NCBI RefSeq assembly: GCF_963082655.1 | Contig: NC_081553.1 | Span: 45,853,933 to 45,917,932, forward strand | Direction: 5' to 3' | Source: Stomoxys calcitrans | Lineage: Eukaryota > Arthropoda > Insecta > Diptera > Muscidae | Length of the DNA stretch: 64,000 nt | In this document: piece by piece, positions 1 to 11,958 of the stretch | Numbering within the stretch: the first letter of the stretch is position 1 | Layout: each line of letters begins with the position of its first letter | Program-made: the position numbers and the translations under genes | The notes under the pieces: model-generated | Databases searched by the model: none | What the model was told of the DNA's origin: nothing | The model's input: only the letters and a program-made list of their open reading frames with translations

Positions 1-678
1 ACATCACTCTGCATTTTTTCCCTGATCAGTCCAGATTTGAATATAGCTGCCATATAGAACGATCTCTGGATTTAAGGTTTTGGGCCCATAAAATGCGCAT
101 TTATTGTACGATTTCGCCGAAATTTGGGACAGCAAATTGTATTAGGTCCCTCGACATCCTTCTTTAATATGGCCCAGATTCGTTCAGATTTGGATATAGC
201 TGTCATATAAACCGATCTCTGGATTTAAGGTTTTGGGTCCATAAAAGGCGCATTTATTGTCTGATGTCGCCGAAATTTGGGACAGTGAATTGCGTTTGGT
301 TTTTCGACATCCTTCTTCAATGTGGCCCAAATCGGTTTAGATTTGGATAAAGCTGCCATGTTGACCGATATCTCGATTTAAAGTCTTGGCCCCATAAAAG
401 GCGCATTTATAATCCGATTTCACTAAAATTTGACAAAGTTTCTTGTGATGGGCTTTTCGACATTCGTGTTGTATATGGTTCAGATCGGTTTATTTTAACA
501 TGTAGCTACTGTACTTATTAATGTTTGTTCCAAATCGGAACATATTTCAATATAACTGCCATGGGACAGGCAAGGTATGCAATGTTCACCGGATTTTGGT
601 GAAAGGTGGTTTGCATATATAACCAAAGTGGTGGGTATCCAAAGTTCGGCCCGGCCGAACTTAACGCCTTTTTACTTG
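1..678 (+). mobile_element. HINE-like (mini-me type) element, 3' part
   Basis: Three or more units with 'gatatagctgccatat...ccgat', then a palindrome (ttcggcccggccgaa) near 644-660 and the terminal CTTTTTACTTG ending at 678. The element is cut by the window start, so its 5' TTATACCC end is not visible. Confidence 0.75.
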
Positions 679-689
679 TTTAATGTTTG

Positions 690-1768
690 AAGATTATTTC
701 ATGACAATTTTGACCGTGACTGCGCCTCAAATGGTTTATCCATTTACTCCAATTTTGGCCGAAATGTTGAGCCGGTATCTCACGAATAAATCCTTCAATC
801 TTGTCTTCCAATGCGTCAATTGAAGCGGGATTGTCTCTATAGACATGAACTTAAAATATAGCTTCACAAAAAATAGTCTTAAGGCGTTAAATCACACGAC
901 CTAGGCGGCCAATTTCCCGGTCTCAAACGTGAAATAAAATGTTCACCGAACTAACCTCTCAATAAGTCCATTGTTACGCGGGCTGTATGGTATTTGGCAC
1001 CGTGTTGTTGAAATCATATGTCATGCAATTCAAGCTCTTGTGTTTTGGGCAAAAAAAAGGTGGATATCATCTCACGGTACGAATCGATTCGCATCATCTT
1101 TGAAGAAGTACGGTCCAATGATGCCACCAGCCCATAAACCGCACCAAACTGTGACTTCTGGCTGATCATCACTCCAAAATCGAAAATTCTGCTTGTTTAC
1201 ATACGCACGTTATTACATACGTAAAAATAGGCTTTGTCGCTAAACGTGAAATAAAATGTTCACCGAACTAACCTCTCAACAAGTCCATTGTAACGCGTAC
1301 TGTGCGGCATGTGGCATCACCTTGTTGAAATCGTATGTCATGCAAGTCAAGCTCTTGCATTTTGGGCAAGAAAAAGGTGAATATCATCTGACGGTACGAA
1401 TCGATTCGCATCACCTTTGAAGAAGTACGGTCCAATGATGCCACCAGCCCATAAACCGCACCAAACTGTGGTGACTTCTGGTTGATCATCACTCCAAAAT
1501 CGAAAATTCTGATTATTTACGTTCCCACGTTATTACGTACATCAAAATGGGCTTTGTCGCTGAACGCAATTGTGGCGCCATAAACTTTCTTAACACAGCA
1601 CGGATTTTGATAATAAAATTCAATAGTTGCAAGCATTGTTCGATTGTAAGATAATTTATGGTTAAATTATAGACCAAACTGTAGATGTTTGACAGTGAAA
1701 CAAAACACGACACGTGCGTGAGCTGTTTAACCCATGTTTCCAAAAGGATAATAGCTAAAAAATCACCC
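690..1768 (-). pseudogene. Tc1/mariner-type transposase relic with internal duplication
   Basis: Read on the minus strand, pieces of a DDE transposase appear in order: FGAVYGLVA (1440-1480), FFLPKMQELDLHD then a degenerate FQQGDATC (1300-1400), and NWPPRSCDLTP near 900-925, then a C-terminal tail to about 690. Stops and frameshifts are frequent. The block starting aaacgtgaaataaaatg at 924 recurs at 1242, so about 318 bp is duplicated in tandem. Inverted termini were not identified. Confidence 0.7.
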
Positions 1769-1771
1769 TTT

Positions 1772-1854
1772 ATAGGGTCCCAGGTCAATATTTCGTGACA
1801 TTACAAGCGGAAAGACTAGATTAGTATAATCCCATCCTATGGTGGAGGGTATAA
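1772..1854 (-). mobile_element. HINE-like element, 5'-terminal fragment
   Basis: The tail 'catcctatggtggagggtataa' family motif ends at 1854; only the last 80 bases of the element are present, abutting the transposase relic. Confidence 0.65.
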
Positions 1855-3280
1855 AAATCTTCAAATATAGTGTCATATCAAATAATCCTATTTTATGAGT
1901 ACTCGATATCGCAAATTGTTACAAATGGAATAACTAGAGTGAATTATTCCCCTCCTTTCATGGTGTAGGCCATTAACTGGTAAATTTTCCACAAATTAAC
2001 AATCATTATTTTCATTGTAATCATTAAAAAAAATCATAAGCGAACATTTAACTCTCACCACATGAAGTGGTGAAAGGTTTAGTACAGCCTAAAATTAAAC
2101 AATTAGATCTCACTGGTAGAAGGGCCCTTTCCAAACAAGAGAGTAGCCAAGACCATGATGCCATCACAAAACACTTCAACAAACGAGGTTTTATTTGGCT
2201 GTAATGTCATACCATCAGACAATAGGGCCTAAGGAAATACACAAACAAACTATGAGTTATGCATTAAATACAACATAGGAAAGAAATTGAAATAAGACAA
2301 TTGCTGAAAGACTTTCACTAGCTGCACTGCATGGGTTTGCAACAAAACAATAAAAAAACTCAGGAAAACACTTTTACAGCTTCCAGGGATAGGAAGCAGC
2401 ATCAGCAGCCAAAACACATGCCCACATCATTACAATTGTAGAAAAAGCCCGCTGAAGATATTTAGCGCCATGGGAGTTCAAAAATTTCATACACGAAAAA
2501 AAACACCAGTGATTGAAAGATAAGGTAAATGATATCAACCACAGGCTATGGTACAAAAACCTCAAATCGGCAATGCGTTTCAAATACCTCTTTGGCACCT
2601 TGAGGCAAAATATTAATAAATAATGCCTTGACTATCAACACCAATTTGTGTCTCTTTCTGTTTTATTTTTTTGTGGCCAAAGTTTAACAAACTAAATGAA
2701 GCCGACAACTAATAAATAAACCATTTTGTTTTCAAAAACACCAACAAAAACATTTTGGCCAAATTTGGAGTTAAGCTGAAAAACATTTGGTTTTTGAAAT
2801 AATGGTGGTGGTCATAGAATCCATTGTGTTTCTTGGTAGAAATCTATACAAAATGCGTTATAATACCATTCTTTGAGGGAGTTAAAAAAAATATCTTGAG
2901 CGCATGCGTGTCGAAATTTTTTTTTTTTGTTTTGTTGCCACTGGAATGCCATGTGAGAATTTGTCACCATATGAATTGAATAAACCTTATATGGATTATT
3001 CTCATAAGATTAAGCAACATTATCTGACTGCTTAATTGCCTATTTTGTTAGACGATTTGTTACATCTGTTACAGAACATTTCAATTTTTCTATGATTTAT
3101 GGCTATGATTGAATTGGAGCGGACAGAAGACCGATGTATTGAAAAACCAGTAAGGAAAAGCAAAAGTCGGACGGTGCTGACTTTATAATACCCTACCCCC
3201 ACCCTATAAATACAAAGTGGAAGCTTTATATAATTCTAAACCAATTGTGATGGACCTCGATGAATGTTTTCGGATAAAAA
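1855..3280. other. gene-free intronic or intergenic DNA
   Basis: AT-rich DNA with short homopolymers (poly-T near 2926). I see no repeat family member and no coding stretch I can support. Confidence 0.5.
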
Positions 3281-3282
3281 TT

Positions 3283-3556
3283 TAAATTTTGCCCATGAAT
3301 GTTGCACTAAGGAACAGGTGCAGTCCCATTCAAGTTTTAAGCTCAATAATAATGGGCCTTCCTTTAATAGCCGAATCTGAACGGCGTTCCGCAGTGCGAC
3401 ACCTCTTTGGAGAGAAGTTATACATGGCATAGTATCACACTAATGAGGCCAGCATTAGGAGGGGAAAACCACAGCTGAAAAATTTTTTTTCTGATGGTGT
3501 CGCTAGGATTCGAATCCAGGCTTTCAGCGTCATAGGCGAACATGCTAACCTCAATA
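3283..3556 (-). mobile_element. tRNA-derived SINE (SINE-A), inverted copy
   Basis: On the minus strand a tRNA-like head with box B GGATTCGAA (3508-3520) is followed by the SINE-A body (3440-3280). The box A end is degraded. It faces the next SINE-A copy head to head. Confidence 0.75.
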
Positions 3557-3574
3557 AATACGCTTGCAGTGTCT

Positions 3575-3868
3575 TTAGCATACTCGCCTATGACGCTAAA
3601 CGCCTGGGTTCGAATCCTGGCGAGACCATTAGAAAAAATTTTCAGCGTTGGATTTACCCTCCTAATGCTGGCAACATTTGTGAGGTACTATTCCATGTAA
3701 AACTTCTCTCCAAAGAGGTGTCGCTCTGCGGCACGCCATTCGGACTTGGCTTTAAAAAGGAGGCCCCTTATCATTGAGCTTAAACTTGAATCGGACTGTA
3801 CTCATTGATATGTGAGAAGTTTGCCCTTGCTCCTTAGTGTAATATTCATGGGCAAAATTTACAAAAAT
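3575..3868 (+). mobile_element. tRNA-derived SINE (SINE-A)
   Basis: Head with box B ggttcgaatcc at 3607-3617, then the 'cctcctaatgctggcaac' body motif and the tail 'ggcaaaatttac'. The 5' start of the head is truncated, which removes most of box A. Confidence 0.8.
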
Positions 3869-3871
3869 TTA

Positions 3872-4713
3872 CAAAGTTAGGCCGGGCCGTATCTTGGGAA
3901 CCCACCACCATGGATTCTGCTAAAATAAGGGAGCTTTATCTGACTTTAGACCAATTTCAGCCAAATCGGATAAAAATCGTGGCTTGTTGGGCTCAAACAT
4001 CAAATCAGGTTATAGACCGATTTGGACCATACTTGGTTGTTAAGGGTTGGTGGAAAATTTCAACCAAATCGGACAAAAGCTGCGGCTCCCAGGAGCTCAA
4101 GAAGTCAAATCGATAGATCGGGTTATATGGGAGCTACATCAGGTAAAAGACTGATTTGAACCGTACTTGGCCCAGATGTTGGAAGTCAACAAAACACTTC
4201 ATGCTAAATTTCAGCCCAATCGGACCGCAATTGCGGCTTCCATGGACTCAAGAAGTCAAATCACGAGATTGGTTTATATGGGAGCTATAGCAGGTAAAAA
4301 CCCGATTCGGACCGTACTTGGCACAGTTGTTGGAAGTCAAAATAGAACACTATGTGGAAAATTTCAGTCAAATCGGACAAAAACACGCGGCCTCCATGGG
4401 CTTAGGAAGTAAAATCATGAGATCGGTTTATATGGAAGCTACATCCAAATCTTAACCTATATGGCCCATTTGCAATTATCAACGACCTACATTCATATAA
4501 AGTATATGTACAAAATTTCAAGCGGCTAGCTTTACGCGTTCGACCTCTTTCGTGATTTCGAGAGACGGACGGACGGACATGGCTAGTTCGACTCAGAATG
4601 TCGAAACGATCAAGAATATATATACTTTATGAGGTCCTAGATCAATATTTCAAGGTGTTAGAAACGGAATGACTGGATTATTATACCCCATCCTATGGTG
4701 GTGGGTTTTAAAA
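3872..4713 (-). mobile_element. HINE-like element, near complete
   Basis: The hairpin end (ggccgggccg, 3880-3890) is at left and the TTATACCC-type end at right (4687-4713). Inside are about three tandem units and a ggacggacgg tract at 4566-4578 next to 'gatcaagaatatatatac'. Confidence 0.75.
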
Positions 4714-4969
4714 ATCGGCGATATACATAAATGGCAGCTATAACTAAACTTGAACCAATTTCACCGGTAATATTAAGAGTCATTAGAAAATCCTTCCTGC
4801 CAAATTTCGAGAGAATCGGTTAACAAATGAGCATTTTATTGCAATATTTCTCAAAATCGGACAAACATATATATTGGAGCTATATCTAAATCTGAGTCGA
4901 TTTCGACCAAACTTTGGTCAAGATTGGTCAATAAATGCGCTTACTGGCTATAGGAGTGAAAATCGGGCG

Positions 4970-5000
<31 letters not shown>

Positions 5001-5137
5001 CTATATCTAAATCTAAACCGATCTTTGTAGATATTGTGGTAGTTGTCGAGGAAAGCATTATGCAAAATTTTGGCAAGATTGGCCAATAAATACGGTTGCT
5101 GTTACTCTAGAAGCTAAAATCGGGCGATATCTATGCT
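4714..5137 (-). mobile_element. family C repeat, internal part
   Basis: Units with 'ggagctatatctaaatc' and 'gagaatcggttaacaaatga' match the family C copies at 29043-29596 and 33222-34330. No terminus is present. Confidence 0.6.
4970..4995. repeat. (TA)n microsatellite
   Basis: About 13 TA dinucleotides inside the family C repeat, at the spot where other copies have 'cgatatatat', so it grew from an existing short TA run. Confidence 0.9.
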
Positions 5138-6427
5138 AGCCGAACCGGACTCGTTCCGCTGCGCCTGCTTTAACTCTCAAATATTTTTTTAGGTTGGGGA
5201 CACTTTGCCCTGAATGCGGGCTGGTTACTTGAACCCAAACTTCAATACCATATTCGTGTTCAGCGCTCCAATACCTTTCATTTGATACCCTTATTGTGCC
5301 CATCGGACCACTTTAGGATATGTGTGGCGTTATTGCGGTAAAGGGGAGGGTCCGCCTCCACCCGTTATTTAAAAATTATATAGCCTATGTTTCCTTCCAG
5401 ACAAACGTACACAATCTATGAAAATTTTAAGAAAATCGGTTCAGCCAAGTATCATATAGTCATAGTGGGTCTAATGGAGTTTTTGAGGGCCGGCATGACC
5501 CCCCATACTTCTATCTGATTTTGCATGCCAGATTCGAAATCTACTTCCGAATACCTTTCATATGAGCTCCATATTTTAACGAACGTCCAATATGTCTGTT
5601 TGGGGTTGGGGCGGCCCGATGGTTACTTAGACTCTAATTTTAATACCATATTCGTATTCTACTCTCCAACACCTTTCATTTGATATTGTCCCGATTGGTA
5701 CACTTTGATTTCGAGTTGTGTTAGGGGGAGGGTCCATCCCCCTTCCGATACAGAAAAATTATATAGCCTATGTTTCCTTCCAAACCAACCTACATAATAT
5801 GCGAAAATTTCGAGAAAATCAGTTTTGACGTTTTTCAGTCTATACGGAACAAAATAAATGTAATGTGCCCATTTTGGGCGTTTTTGTGGTGGTGAGGTGA
5901 CCCCCTATACTTCGACATGATTTTGTATGCCAGATTCGTTATCTACTCCCGCATACTTTTCATTTGATACCCATATGTCCTTATCATTCCACTTTTAATT
6001 TTGGAAGGTGTTTTTGGGGTAACGGTGGAGGGACCGCCCCCTTCCGTTATCAATAAATTATAAAGCCAATTCCTACTTCCTGACCATATCCGTAATCTTC
6101 TCTTGAATACCTTTCATTTGAGTCCCATATTGTCATGATCGACAAATAAAACTATTTAAGGGATTTTGGGGTTGGGGCGGCCCCCAAGATACTTGGACCC
6201 TACTTTTATTATGAAATTCGTACTCTACTCTTGAATACCTTTCATTTGAGTCCCATATTGTCCCGATCGGTCCACTTTTATTTTTGGGTCGTACTTTTGG
6301 GGTTAGGGGGAGGGTCCGTCCCCCTCCCGATATCGAAAAATTATATAGCCTATGTTTCCTTCCAGACCAACCTACACAATCAATGTAAATTTCAACGTAA
6401 CACACACAAATTGAATTTGGTGTATTA
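5138..6427 (+). mobile_element. family B long repeat
   Basis: It opens with 'tagccgaaccggactcgttccgctgcgcc' class sequence at 5138 and then contains 3-4 diverged units. Each has 'cctttcatttgatacc', 'tcggtccacttt' and a GC-rich 'ggggagggtccgcc' followed by 'ttatatagcctatgtttcc'. No protein is encoded. The class is unknown. Confidence 0.65.
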
Positions 6428-6863
6428 GATGACAGCTATATCTAAATCTAAACCGATTTCCATGAAATTCCCTAGTAATGTCGAGAGTCAAGAAGAAATT
6501 CGTCTTGCCAAATTTCAAAAGAATCGGGTTACAAATGGTCATTTTATTGCATAATTACGGCAAATAGGACGAACATATATATAGGAGCTACATACAAATC
6601 TGAACCGATTTTTTCCAATTTCTATAGGCTTCGTGTCTAGGCTGATGAAAACTGCATCCTGTACCTGTACACAAATTAACATGGACAGACGGTCAGGCAG
6701 ACGGACAGACAGACAAGCGGACAGACAGACAAACGGACATAGCTAAATTGATTCTGAGTCGATCGGTATACTTATCAAAGAGTCTATCTCTCTTCCTTTT
6801 GGGTGTTACAAACAAATGCACTAAGTTATAATATCCTGTACCACAGTAGTGGTGTAGGGTATA
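6428..6863 (-). mobile_element. family C element, 5' half
   Basis: It ends at right with 'ccacagtagtggtgtagggtat', the reverse of the family C start TTATACCCTACACCACTAC, and holds a long (GGAC/GACA)n tract at 6684-6740, the (GTCY)n tract in reverse. Confidence 0.75.
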
Positions 6864-7850
6864 CAAATGTGTTGAATGTATGAAAACTTCATTATTGAGA
6901 ATCAAATGGAAGTAAAATTACTCAAGAGAGGCGCCTTTAAATGTTGAGTGGAACATTAAAGTCCTTTACAAGAATCTATCACCACATCCAAAAAATAAAG
7001 ATTTAAGCAATAATGCTCCCACCACGCACAGAAAAACACATCATTGAGATAATTTCAATGAATAAAGTCTGAATTAAGTTTCATAGGTTCCTAGTGCTGA
7101 ATTCTTACTCCCATACCCTTCTATACAAAACAATGAAGTTCGAACTGTTCAGCTCTTGTAGATATCTATTGATAAGCTGCTGATGATGTTTGTGTTTGGT
7201 ATATTTTAGATTGTTTAAAGATTAAGTGGCGCCCAAAATGATGATGACGATGATGATGATGATTTCAAAATGTCATTCAATGACGTTGCACTAACATTCA
7301 TAAAACTTGGTTGCCCCTAGCTATGATCTATGCACATAAATCATAATATCATATTTATGTATTTAATTCAAAATACACACATCATTAAGAGGCAACCACA
7401 TTAAGCTACCAGACAGTAAAGTGACATTAGTAAAAAAAAAAAAACTACACAGAGACTCCAAAGAAACAGGAACATATCGTTTGGGTAGCTCATGCCGAAA
7501 AACTACTGGTAGTCACTCATTCAGCAGTCAGTCAGTTAGCCAAGCAGTCACTTAGACATTCAGCAAAACACAAAATGTTTTAATGATTTATGCAATCTGT
7601 TGCTCAACCACACAATTATAATAAATTGATAACTCTAGCTAATAAGATGAGTTTTTTCTTCTTTAGAGACATTGAAGGTTTGGAATTGCTAGAATAAATG
7701 AAGTTAGTGCAGTCGATTGTAGTTATCAAAAATTTATTGCAAAACAATGATGGTAGTTTTTGAACTACTATTTCGCATTAGTATTCGAGGGAATTAAAAT
7801 GGGAGTTACAAAACAGAATTAAGTGAAATTTATATTAGATAGAAATTAGG
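6864..7850. other. gene-free DNA with a GAT microsatellite
   Basis: No gene or interspersed repeat recognised. A (GAT)n tract lies at about 7238-7263 and a poly-A run at 7432-7444. Confidence 0.5.
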
Positions 7851-8019
7851 TTAAGTTAGGTTGAAAAGAGGGTGCAGATATTAATACGACCCATATCACT
7901 ATGGACATACACCTTAGCCATTAATCGACTTGTTGTGCGCTCTAAAAACTAATCTCGAAAAGAAAATTTTAAGTTAGGAATTCCGTGCTACTTACAAAAT
8001 CCTTAATTTTTTTCAATAC

Positions 8020-8209
8020 CACTCCCCTAGGTTAGGTTAGGTAAGAGTGGCAGTACTTTACAGACTCACTTAGACAATTTTTTAAGTCCATTGTGATACC
8101 ACAGTAGCGACAGACCAAGGCTTCTGGCGGAAATCGAATCCACGACCCTTGCACTGGAAATCCAAGCACGCTACCAACTCGGCTAATGGGGCGCCCTAAC
8201 ACTCCCCTA
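8020..8209. repeat. 10-bp target-site duplication around the SINE
   Basis: Direct repeats cactccccta at both ends of the SINE show retrotransposition into the pre-existing LINE 3' region. Confidence 0.75.
8030..8199 (-). mobile_element. tRNA-derived SINE with a LINE-like tail
   Basis: The minus strand starts GGCGCCCCATTAGCCGAG, with box A TAGCCGAGTTGG and box B GGATTCGATTTCC. Its last ~80 bases (ATACCACAG ... CCTAACCTAACC) resemble the LINE tails at 46075-46156 and 51410-51484. It is flanked by the direct repeat cactccccta (8020-8029 and 8200-8209). Confidence 0.8.
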
Positions 8210-10214
8210 AGTTGGTTCATGTATGGTATCGTGTCCCCACCTAAGTACCGGTGTCTGTTGGCCGCGAAAGCAGGGCAATGACATAGGAAATGCTCCAAAG
8301 TCTCATCATCTACACCCTACGTCCCACACATGCTATATCTTGCCGCACCGATTTTGCATAAGTGAGCTAGTAGTCCTATGTGTCCCGTCATGATACCAAA
8401 AGCTATACTGAACTCCTTCTTACTTCCTTTCAGTAATAGCCTCGTCCTCTCACGACGCGAATCACCCCATGGGATTTTTGCCCTCTCACCGACTGTTCCA
8501 CAGTGTTACATGCGCGTTTGTCGCACACTCTCTTAAATCAGACTACATCGACCCGAAAGGCTTCGGGTGTACCAAGTTTATCGACGGCAGTTCTCCGGCC
8601 TTCACTCCCAAATCGTCGGTCCTTTCATTCGCCCTTACTGCGTTATGGCCCGATACCCAAGCGATGGGGATTGTGCCATCCTCAGAGAAGGCCTTAATCT
8701 CCTTCTTACAATGCAAGAATGTTCGAAACCTTACCGTTTTGCTTGTTATTGCCCTTATGGTCATTTTACTGTCGACGTCCTCGCGTTAGTGCGACACCAC
8801 CTCAAGCATTCCGTGATCGTCCTAATCTCCGCTTGCAGGATAGTATTATGATCAGGCAGTTTAAAACAGATCTCAGTCCCTAGGTTCTCAATGTAGATCC
8901 CCAGGCCCACTCTGTCTCCTAGCTTTGATCCATTCGTGTAACATGATGTATTAGATGGCAATACCAGAGTTCCGTCAATCCAAGACAAAGCCTCTGGCAG
9001 CAGTACCTCGCTCTCAACCTCAAGTGTCGTCTCTGGTATCCGATCGGAAACCTCCTTCCTTTCTTACAGGTTTCCTATCGTCGCATCGATTATACCGCGA
9101 TGGTATGAGCTGCTCCCATTCTTAATCCCCTCTCTCATCGTCATAAGTCTCATAGCCGTAGTGGCTGCCTCACAATTAATCTGCATGTCTATGGGTCGGA
9201 TATCTAGAATAGTCTCCAATGCTCTAATGGGCGTGGTCCTCATCGCACCGCCTATACCAAGACAAGATGTTCTCTGAACTTGTTGTATGGTCTTTGTGTT
9301 GCACTTTTTCTCCATAGCAGTCCACCAAACTACTGAGGCGTAAGTAAGTACTGGTCTAATCACGCTTCTGTAGAGCCAGTGGACTATCATCGGATTCAGG
9401 CCCCATTTCGAGCCTGCGGCCGGTCTACATAGTCCCCAACATCTGTGAGCCTTCTCAGTAGGCTTCTGAATGTGATACTTCCAATTAGGTTTCCTATCCA
9501 AGATTACTCCTAAGTATTTAACCTTGTCAGATATCGAAATCGTTTTTTGGAGGAAACGTGGTGCGTCAAATTGGCCCACCTTCGTTTTCCTCTTAAACAG
9601 ACATATTTCAGTCTTCTCTGGGTTAACACTGAGAACCCTGAGTCTAGCCCAGTCATATACCATATGCAAGACCATTTCAGCCCTTCAGCATAGCTGTCTC
9701 GGATCCTGACCCCTATGAACTTTTATAACATCGTCGGCATAGCAAAAGGGTTCAAATGATTTCTCAGTCAGCATCTGTAATAAGTTATTTATGGTGATCA
9801 CCCAAAGGAGTGGCGAAAAAATGCCCCCCTGTGGCGTGCCCTATGCCTCTTTCTCCCTTAATTTATGTCATGGGACCCGCATATGATTTATTCAGTCTGT
9901 AAGGACCCAGTCCACCCGGTACTGGCTTAACGCCTTCGCACATTGTTAAACGCCCCCTCGATATCAATGCACACCACCAATGTGTACGTCTTGGCATCGA
10001 AGGATTCCTCTTTTTTATGCACAACCCCGTGCAGGGCAGTCTCCACAGACCTTCCCTTGACATAGGTATGCCGTTTGTATTTAAGCAGTTCGCTGGAAGT
10101 CCTACTCTTTATCATGGTTTCCACAATGCGTTCCATGGTTTTGAGGAAAAAGGATGTAAGGCTTATAGGCCTTTGGTGTCGCATAACTTGCCTTGCTCCT
10201 AAATCGGCAGATAG

Positions 10215-10515
10215 GAATATAAGGCAGCTATATCCCTATACCTATCCCGATCTTGACTATACTCGGAGCAAGTGTTGAGGGACCAAACACCACTCACTAT
10301 GCCAAATTTCTGCGTAATCCCAAATAAATGCACCATTTATATATCCACATAAAGTCTGATCATGACCATACTGGGTACAAAAGTCGAGAGGCGTAATAAA
10401 ACTCTGTGTGCCAAATTTAAGCGAAATCGGATAAAATATAATCCTCTTAGGGTTCCAAGACCTTAAATCTGGGGATCGGTATGTTTAAAGGGTTCTTTTA
10501 ATGAGCTATAGGGCA
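10215..10515 (-). mobile_element. diverged HINE-like unit fragment
   Basis: It contains 'ggcagctatatcc', 'gccaaatttaagcgaaatcggat' and 'ccaagaccttaaatctggggatcggt', the words of the 153-bp unit, strongly diverged and without termini. Confidence 0.5.
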
Positions 10516-10529
10516 GTTTTTCAAAAAAA

Positions 10530-10845
10530 GAAGAAGAAGAAGTACAGTCCAATGATGCCACCACCCCATAAACCGCACCAAACTGTAAATTTTTCTGTAT
10601 GCATGGGTAGCGTTTGCCATTCTTCTGGCCGATTTTCATTCCAAAATCTACAATTATGCGTATTTACGTACACCACATTGAGCCAAAAGTGGGCTTAGTC
10701 GCTGAAGAAGAAGAAGAGCGGGATGAACTTTCTTAACAGATCACGCATTTTGTTAATAAAATTCAATAACTTGCGAGCGTAGTTCGTTAGTAAGATCATT
10801 CGTGGTTAAATTACAAACCAAACTGAAGATGTTTGATCTCTAGGT
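10530..10845 (-). pseudogene. second Tc1/mariner transposase fragment
   Basis: It shares 'gtccaatgatgccacca' and the following 250 bases with the relic at 690-1768, including the poly-GAAGAA stretch at 10706. Only the middle part is present. Confidence 0.6.
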
Positions 10846-10879
10846 TTTCACCAGTATATCGACTATGTACATATCCACT

Positions 10880-11725
10880 GGCAAATTTTTTCTCGTTAGG
10901 AGTCGCAACTCCGTTTTCTGCATTTCATGTTGCAAGCCGTGGGAGTTCAGCCAGCCGTTAGCTCTGTCGTAGCTTGCGCTCTGCACCTTCCGTGTATTAT
11001 CGCCGTGATGACTGCGGCAATATTGTCAGCATATCAAAGGTTCCGTCTGGCATTTATGTTTGAAATATTCCATCATAACTGGCTTTCCAAAGACCCGGTC
11101 CAATTATGGATCCTTGCGCCGGATATGGATCCTTCACTCGTTCCATCTTTAGAGTTATAGATAAGTACCCTGTCACGCTTGTAACTTCTCATTATTCTCA
11201 TCACATACGACGGGTTATTAAAGTCCTTTCTGAGCGCTTGGAGAACGTCAGACCATCTGAGGCTATTGAATGCGTTCTTCACATCCAGTGTGGCCAAGAG
11301 GACAATCGGCCTGGAGTTGTGGTTCCTTTGCCCGGCCGCCTCTACTATCTCCACTACATCTCTGAGAGCTCCGATCGTGGAAATTTATGCAAGGAAGACC
11401 TGGTGTCTCATTGAGCGTACACCTCCCTCAATGATGGCGTCCCGGAGCCGTGGCTTTATAAGTCGTATGCAGTATCCAGCATACATAGTGGTCTGTATGA
11501 GGATGGGGGTGTTGGATCATCTTTACCCTTGCTTACGAGCACCAGCTTTTGTTTCATTCATACCTCCAGGAAAACACCATCAGTTAAACATTTTCAGAAG
11601 AAATTCCTGTCTATTTTCAAGTATCGGTCTGATGACCTCGGCCGGTATTTCGTCAGAGCCATAGGTTTTTCTGCTCTGAAAGCTGCGGGCTGCATTCCTT
11701 CGCTCCTCTATCGTAAATGAAGCAA
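10880..11725 (-). mobile_element. R1-like LINE, reverse transcriptase fragment
   Basis: On the minus strand: EERRNA...GSDEIPAEVIRPILE (11710-11620), LIKPRLRDAIIEGG near 11470-11420, TIGALRDVVEIVEAA (11380-11330), ATLDVKNAFNSLRWSDVL (11290-11240), SYKRDRVLIYNSKDG (11190-11145). A degenerate Y-A-D-N in place of YADD lies near 11030, followed by ITA and HGLQHEM. Several frame breaks; no ends found. Confidence 0.75.
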
Positions 11726-11749
11726 GAACTCTAATCGGGAGATAGCTAT

Positions 11750-11957
11750 TCGTACCCATTGATAAGCATACCGATCGACTCAGAATCTCTTTCGGATTCG
11801 ATTTAGCTATGTCCGTCTATCTGTCTGTTTGTCCGACTGTTCGTCTGTCCATGCTAATTTGTGTTCAAAGTACAGGTCGCAATTTTCATTCTATGATCTT
11901 CAAATTTGGCACAACCATGATATTGGGCCTAGATACGACTCCTACTGAAAATGGAAA
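11750..11957 (+). mobile_element. family C fragment
   Basis: It contains 'cccattgataagcataccgatcgactcag' class sequence followed by a (GTCY)n-like tract at 11810-11848 and 'cttcaaatttggcac'. It is cut at right by the HINE-like element at 11959. Confidence 0.65.
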
Positions 11958-11958
11958 C

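Larger units (their letters stand above)
7851..10200 (-). mobile_element. RNase-H-bearing LINE (LOA/R1/I-type group), defective
   Basis: Reading down the minus strand: RT start with RPISLTSFFLKTMERIVE (10180-10120), palm motif VCIDIEGAFNNV (near 9960-9925), GTPQGGIFSPLL-like block (near 9840-9800) and an intact YADD at 9741-9730. Then come a thumb region (VNPEKTEICLFKRK... to YASVVWW), an RNase H domain (CYTNGSKLGDRVGLG near 8930, WVSGHNAVRANERTDD near 8640) and a C-terminal HFLCHCPA motif (8290). Frameshifts and a TGA just after YADD make it non-functional. The 3' UTR runs to about 7851, and a SINE is nested at 8030-8199. Clade naming is tentative. Confidence 0.8.

Noticed and set aside
5138..6427. 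Family B as an LTR retroelement
   Set aside because: No direct terminal repeats, primer-binding site or gag/pol coding was seen.
7500..7600. Cluster of TCAGTC/TCAGTT words followed by ATG, as a possible promoter and first exon of the peroxidase
   Set aside because: The ATG at about 7574 is followed by an in-frame stop after two codons, no donor fits the required phase, and no DPE or TATA matches well.
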